Part shown: positions 5,425 through 9,436 of the stretch, piece by piece | Position numbering within the stretch: position 1 is the first letter of the stretch | Layout: each line of letters opens with the position of its first letter | DNA from: a candidate division TA06 bacterium | GTDB taxonomy: Bacteria > Hydrothermota > DG-26 > E44-bin18 > JADFOU01 | Direction: 5' to 3' | DNA: 11,923 nt | NCBI GenBank assembly: GCA_022562655.1 | Contig: JADFOU010000002.1 | Span: 1,543-13,465 of the forward strand | Program-made: the position numbers and the translations under genes | The notes under the pieces: generated by a model | What the model was told of the DNA's origin: nothing | Databases searched by the model: none | What the model saw: only the letters and a program-made list of their open reading frames with translations

Positions 5425-7870
5425 ACTACCTAAAAATTCTAAACCATTAGAGGAAGAGAACCTCGTTTCTATGGGAGCGAGGACTGTGGGGGTTCGAGCG
5501 TTTAGTACTCCAGGAGGAAAGGTCGTTCTCGAAATGCCTAATAAACAGTTCGTCTCCTACGACTCTCTAATCGATGCTGATAGGGCAATCAGGAATCTCC
5601 AAGTTGCATTTAAGAAGGAGACGACTATCCTAAGGGCTATCTCTAAGGATGCAACTGTGGATGCTGGAGCGCCCGTCACAGCAGACATTCCTATTGAAGA
5701 AGTTCTTCCAGAAGTCCAGGCAGATAGGGCGATTTATGATGGAACTACTAAGTCGATCTCAGATCCAAGATCATTCCCCCTTCCCAATGAAACAATAGCA
5801 TTAGGCGGCAGTAGCTTAAATCCATTCTCCGTTCGAGTTCGTTTAAGACGCATGGGGAAACCTGGAATTGAAATGGCCGAAGGTTGGGCCAGAGTGAATA
5901 CCCTTGAAGATCTTATAAAGGCAAAGTTCTATTCAATTATAGAGAGAGCGCATAAGGACGCAACAAGGATCGGTATAGATACTTCGAAGTGGGGACTTCT
6001 GGCAGAGGAGAGAAGCGGAGCCCAGACTTTAACTCCTGAGCAGGCAGCCGCTTTCAAGGAAATAAACAATAGGGTAACTTCTGAAACGAAGAAGATGCTT
6101 ACTACAGGGAAATTCCTCGGTCTTGATGTTAAGAAGGAACTTGAAAATTTCTTTCCGCATACACTAAATTTTGCTCAGATGACTGAGGGGGATAAGAAAG
6201 CTCTAATTGATGGAATGATCGAATCAGGACTTGCTGCTAGTGAGGCTCAGGCATTGACTGTTATAGAACATATCAGCACAAGCAGGGATACCGTAGTAGG
6301 AGGAATGATAGAAAAGGTTCGCAGGCAGACTGGCTTGGTTATGAGTACAGAACAGGCTGAGATCATTCTAGATCGATACAATAAGGGCTATAAAGTTTTG
6401 GCAGGGCATCTTGAGAAGGAGCGGTATGGAATTCCAGGATATACTGAAGATCTCAGACTGGCATATCTACCAATGATTAATTCGAATGCAAAAAGAATCG
6501 CAACTGCAACAGTGTGGGGAGCCAAAGGAGACAGGCTGCACTCGTTGATTAATCAGCTTCCATCAGGTAGAGCAAGAAAATTTGCAGAGCAAGTCAAGGA
6601 TTTAGAATTGGGTTTTGGCAAGGATAGACTGGAAAATTTCTGGCGATGGATCTACGATGTTCAATCAGGAAAACTTCTTTTCTCCGCACTTCCAAATGCA
6701 GGGCAATGGATGAATTTATTTATTCCTGCTGGATACAGAAGAACTCTTACAGCTTTTGTAAAGCAACTCTTTAATCCGATTGATGGGCAGAGAAGAGCTG
6801 CGATTACAGGAGCCATATCTGAGAGTATTTATACAGATCTTCGCGCGGAAGGAGCAGCCGGGGTCTTGAAAATACAGCCTAGAAACATGGCTGTGAGACT
6901 TCTAAGCGCAGTAGACAGGGCAACTCTTGCACCTCTTAGGAAAATTGTACTAATGGTTTTTAAGACCTCAGAGGAATATCTTAATAGATCAATATCTGTG
7001 AGACTGGGAGATTCCTGGTTTGATGAACTTGACAGAGTAATCAGTAACCCAAAATCTACTCCGAAACAACTTAAGAAAGCAGATCAATCTTTCAGGGAAT
7101 TTGGATTGACAAGCGATGCTGTTCTAAAATCTAAGAATTCTCTAGGTGAGAATGATCCTGATCTTATTGAGGCGATGAGATCCATCTTCTCTCAAAATAT
7201 TTCGAATATGACACAAGGAAAATTTGGGGTTCAGAATGTTCCGCTTTGGGCGCAATCTCAGGCTGGGCAAGTTTTTACTCACTTCAAGAAATTCCCATTT
7301 TTCCAGGCCAAGTTCATGCTTGATGGTTTAGCTGGAGGTCCAACAAAAGATTGGCGGGTTACGCTCAGGACTCTCACAGTTTTTGGAGCATTCATTGGGG
7401 TGGGATTTGGGCTGACTGAGCTTCGATCTAAGTTGCTGCAAAAGCCTACCAAGGCAAAGAAATTAATCGATGAATTCCTGGAGGACGAGACAGTACAAGG
7501 TCATGTTGCAGCCGCCATAACTGCCTTATCTCAATCTGGTGCAACTGGAATCCTGGCAGACGTGGCATATACCTCGTTGCAGGGTGGCAACTTTAATACT
7601 TCTCTCATGGCTATGGGACTTCTTCTCCCGCCCGAAGCCTCCTCAGCCGTAAATGCCTTCAATGTGATAAATGGAATTGGGCGTGGAGTAGTCAAAGGTG
7701 GGGATCCAGAGGAGTTCAAGGCTGCTGCGAGAGCTGTGGGTGCAGAATTTGGCATCGTTGGCAGGGGTGTTACAGATGTAATAGCCAGGCCAAGAAAGAA
7801 GGGAAGAAAGCCGAAGCGACTCAGATCTCTAGGCGAGTTGAGAGGACTGGGTGGACTCGGCGGCCTCTAA
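5405..7870 (+). CDS. Large C-terminal-hydrophobic ejection / polyvalent-type phage protein, about 821 aa
   Basis: The frame opens at 5381 after a TAG at 5378. Possible starts are GTG 5384 (828 residues), TTG 5405 (821, best ribosome binding site) and ATG 5471 (799). The sequence after 5405 has coding character. The protein is mostly helical. Notable pieces: SDPRSFPLPNETIALGG (5758-5808), a Trp-rich patch LENFWRWIYDVQSGKLLFS near 6630-6687, a segment HFKKFPFFQAKFMLDG around 7280-7326, and a hydrophobic stretch (LTVFGAFIGVGFGL, about 7373-7415) that could span or insert in a membrane. Aromatic/basic 'FKKFP' segments followed by a hydrophobic region recur, as I recall, near the C-termini of very large phage virion and polyvalent proteins. 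The C-terminus is strongly basic (RKKGRKPKR) and ends with repeated Gly-Leu. Being last in the virion run and large, it is the positional match of T7 gp16, but no transglycosylase domain is visible. Its stop overlaps the stop of the opposing gene. Confidence 0.65.
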   Translation: MVCVLRKLPKNSKPLEEENLVSMGARTVGVRAFSTPGGKVVLEMPNKQFVSYDSLIDADRAIRNLQVAFKKETTILRAISKDATVDAGAPVTADIPIEEVLPEVQADRAIYDGTTKSISDPRSFPLPNETIALGGSSLNPFSVRVRLRRMGKPGIEMAEGWARVNTLEDLIKAKFYSIIERAHKDATRIGIDTSKWGLLAEERSGAQTLTPEQAAAFKEINNRVTSETKKMLTTGKFLGLDVKKELENFFPHTLNFAQMTEGDKKALIDGMIESGLAASEAQALTVIEHISTSRDTVVGGMIEKVRRQTGLVMSTEQAEIILDRYNKGYKVLAGHLEKERYGIPGYTEDLRLAYLPMINSNAKRIATATVWGAKGDRLHSLINQLPSGRARKFAEQVKDLELGFGKDRLENFWRWIYDVQSGKLLFSALPNAGQWMNLFIPAGYRRTLTAFVKQLFNPIDGQRRAAITGAISESIYTDLRAEGAAGVLKIQPRNMAVRLLSAVDRATLAPLRKIVLMVFKTSEEYLNRSISVRLGDSWFDELDRVISNPKSTPKQLKKADQSFREFGLTSDAVLKSKNSLGENDPDLIEAMRSIFSQNISNMTQGKFGVQNVPLWAQSQAGQVFTHFKKFPFFQAKFMLDGLAGGPTKDWRVTLRTLTVFGAFIGVGFGLTELRSKLLQKPTKAKKLIDEFLEDETVQGHVAAAITALSQSGATGILADVAYTSLQGGNFNTSLMAMGLLLPPEASSAVNAFNVINGIGRGVVKGGDPEEFKAAARAVGAEFGIVGRGVTDVIARPRKKGRKPKRLRSLGELRGLGGLGGL
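7867..7870. other. Convergent junction with overlapping stop codons
   Basis: The plus-strand virion gene stops with TAA at 7868-7870 and the minus-strand ATPase stops with TAG read from 7869 to 7867. The two transcription units meet with a four-base overlap and no intergenic space. I see no hairpin plus T-run of terminator type in the sequence just around it. Confidence 0.85.
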
Positions 7871-9099
7871 TCAGCAGCACTCCTGATGTTCCCCTTCTTC
7901 ACCCAGACGTATATCAATCCCCCTCTCGGTCCCTTGGCAATGCCGACAAAGCCCTGTTGCCTCAGCGAATCAATGAACGTCTTCATCCGCTCCCCAATGA
8001 TCCCCCGGTTGGAAGCCAGCCTTAGAAGTTGAGCGTGAGGAATCCTCTCAAACCTTTTCACCGTTGCCTTCACAAACAGCAAGCCATCCGTCTCCGGGGT
8101 TGTCGCCGCGTATACGACAAGATCTCCCATCGCCTTCCTCGCATCTTTTGTAAGCCGCTGAGCCCTGACCATATGCGTACCCTCGATTATCAGCTTCTCA
8201 GAGCTGGCGAGGGAGAGCACCATCGCAATCTTCAAGGTCATGTCGTGGTCTCTCTTCCATGAGGGCATAAGCCAGTCCTCTATCGGATTCGGCCTCTTCT
8301 CATACCAGTCACTTTCTATCCTTGATGCCTCACTGGAGAGGTGGAACTCCCCCTCCAATCTTGTCAGGCTTTCAAGGCGCACCATCAGGTGATCTACCAC
8401 GTCGTCATAATCTGGGGGGAAGTAAGGTCGAACGATCCGCTTCGAGAAATCATAGTCTGCATTGATTGCGATGGAACGTGCGAAGAAGCCCCCCTGGATC
8501 GCTTCCTGCGGTACGACTTGAACGAGCCACTCCAGCACAGTTCCGACAATCCAATTGATGCAGTGACCTCTGAAGGAGACTGGTCCCCCTTTCCTTGTCC
8601 CTTCCTGGAAGAGGTAGTCCCCTCCATCGTAGAGCTCGCACATCAGCTTTATAAGGGCATCTGCCTGCACCTTCTCCACAGCCATAGAGAGCTCAGGGGT
8701 GATGAGGTAGAGTTTGGGATTCTTAACTAGGGTCTCACCCTCCTCATCCTTCCTGGATTTGCCCATGTAATCGATAAGGTAGGGCGGGGATGCCTTCCCC
8801 CGGTAGCCGTTAATCTTCGGGATCGACTGAACGAACTTCATTGTAGTGCCTATGGCCTGACCCTTCCCTAGGCCGCTCTTCCCAAGCAGGAAGGTATATA
8901 GGTTGGGGGTGAGTTTCGATCCTTTGAACTTCTCATAGTGGACTCTATCTGAGACGCAGGCTGCGATGAGGGAGATTGCAGTCCAGAGGTAATATGTCTG
9001 GGGAACCTCTGTGACTCCGCAGTGGTGTAGATAGAGCTCGATCAGATTCTTTGATTTCTTGAGGATACCAGCCTTCACCTCAGAACTCTTTACCACCAT
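7867..9099 (-). CDS. DUF3987-like P-loop ATPase, putative phage replicative helicase
   Basis: A 410-residue protein. The P-loop is GKSGLGKG (residues 73-80, DNA 8860-8883), after a hydrophobic strand (LYTFLL). A Walker-B-like strand ends in Glu (KLYLITPELS, 129-138, Glu136), and an arginine-finger-like GGFFARS at 203-209 follows a strand INWIVGT. This order, including the 'PEls' and 'GGf..R' signatures, fits DUF3987-type RecA-like ATPases, common in phage replication modules and often considered helicase or primase-helicase components. Residues about 340-400 look like a winged helix (FVKATVKRF to GGLIYVWVKK). No primase domain is present. The residue after the P-loop lysine is Gly and the next is Gln, so the usual Mg-binding Ser/Thr is missing. 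It starts 20 bases inside mazG with no good Shine-Dalgarno; a GTG at 9076-9078 just after the mazG stop is an alternative start. Family fairly clear, exact role inferred. Confidence 0.75.
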   Translation of the reverse strand: MVVKSSEVKAGILKKSKNLIELYLHHCGVTEVPQTYYLWTAISLIAACVSDRVHYEKFKGSKLTPNLYTFLLGKSGLGKGQAIGTTMKFVQSIPKINGYRGKASPPYLIDYMGKSRKDEEGETLVKNPKLYLITPELSMAVEKVQADALIKLMCELYDGGDYLFQEGTRKGGPVSFRGHCINWIVGTVLEWLVQVVPQEAIQGGFFARSIAINADYDFSKRIVRPYFPPDYDDVVDHLMVRLESLTRLEGEFHLSSEASRIESDWYEKRPNPIEDWLMPSWKRDHDMTLKIAMVLSLASSEKLIIEGTHMVRAQRLTKDARKAMGDLVVYAATTPETDGLLFVKATVKRFERIPHAQLLRLASNRGIIGERMKTFIDSLRQQGFVGIAKGPRGGLIYVWVKKGNIRSAAD

Positions 9100-9406
9100 G
9101 CTTGATTGGTCGACTGCGGTTATATTCTATCTTGGCTTCGATTGCCTCTGGGATGCAAAGATCATGCTCTACTCCATAGTCCATGATTCGAATCACAACG
9201 TCGGCCAGCTCTGCCTCAACTCCTGTGAACGCTGGAATGTGGCTATCTGCTGGGTTGCCGTTTCTCATTGCTTCAAGTGCCTCTGAAAGCTCTGAGTGCA
9301 TAAGCGCGATAGCTTCACCTTTATTGCGCGGATGATCTCGCCATCCTTTTTCCTTGGCTGTGGCATGGACTTCCCTTGCTCTCGTATTCCAAGTTGGAAT
9401 AAACAT
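9080..9406 (-). CDS. mazG: MazG-like nucleotide pyrophosphohydrolase
   Basis: A 108-residue all-alpha NTP pyrophosphatase, the normal length of a single phage MazG domain. The Mg-binding signature is complete: ExxE at Glu39-Glu42 (HSELSEALEAMR) and ExxD at Glu66-Asp69 (EAELADVVIRIMD). The family-typical N-terminus (EKGWRDHPRNKGEAIAL) and C-terminus (YNRSRPIKHGGKEF) are present. The reaction is hydrolysis of an (d)NTP to the monophosphate and pyrophosphate; in phages this is thought to tune the nucleotide pool, remove aberrant nucleotides, or possibly lower host alarmone levels. Substrate cannot be read from sequence. Its partner here, a polymerase carrying a uracil-DNA-glycosylase-like domain, makes a dUTP or damaged-nucleotide clean-up role attractive but unproven. 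The start is secure: AAAGGAG (9413-9419) lies 6 bases before ATG. It follows the polymerase by 26 bases and overlaps the ATPase gene by 20. Confidence 0.9.
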   Translation of the reverse strand: MFIPTWNTRAREVHATAKEKGWRDHPRNKGEAIALMHSELSEALEAMRNGNPADSHIPAFTGVEAELADVVIRIMDYGVEHDLCIPEAIEAKIEYNRSRPIKHGGKEF

Positions 9407-9436
9407 CTATCTCTCCTTTCCATCATGGTTTCTCAT
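9407..9436 (-). other. Possible nine-codon leader reading frame between polymerase and mazG
   Basis: An ATG overlaps the polymerase stop as ATGA (9433-9436) and opens nine codons (MRNHDGKER) whose TAG directly abuts the mazG ATG. It covers the mazG ribosome binding site. It has no clear Shine-Dalgarno of its own and could only be translated by ribosomes finishing the polymerase. It may be chance; I list it because it fills the intergenic gap exactly. Confidence 0.2.
9413..9419 (-). promoter_or_regulatory. Ribosome binding site of mazG
   Basis: On the minus strand AAAGGAG ends 6 bases before the ATG at 9404-9406. It is the strongest Shine-Dalgarno on the minus strand of this window and fixes the mazG start. 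Confidence 0.7.

Noticed and set aside
8341..8730. 129-codon plus-strand frame within the ATPase gene
   Set aside because: It is antisense to the P-loop ATPase with its recognisable motifs; no ribosome binding site or family resemblance.
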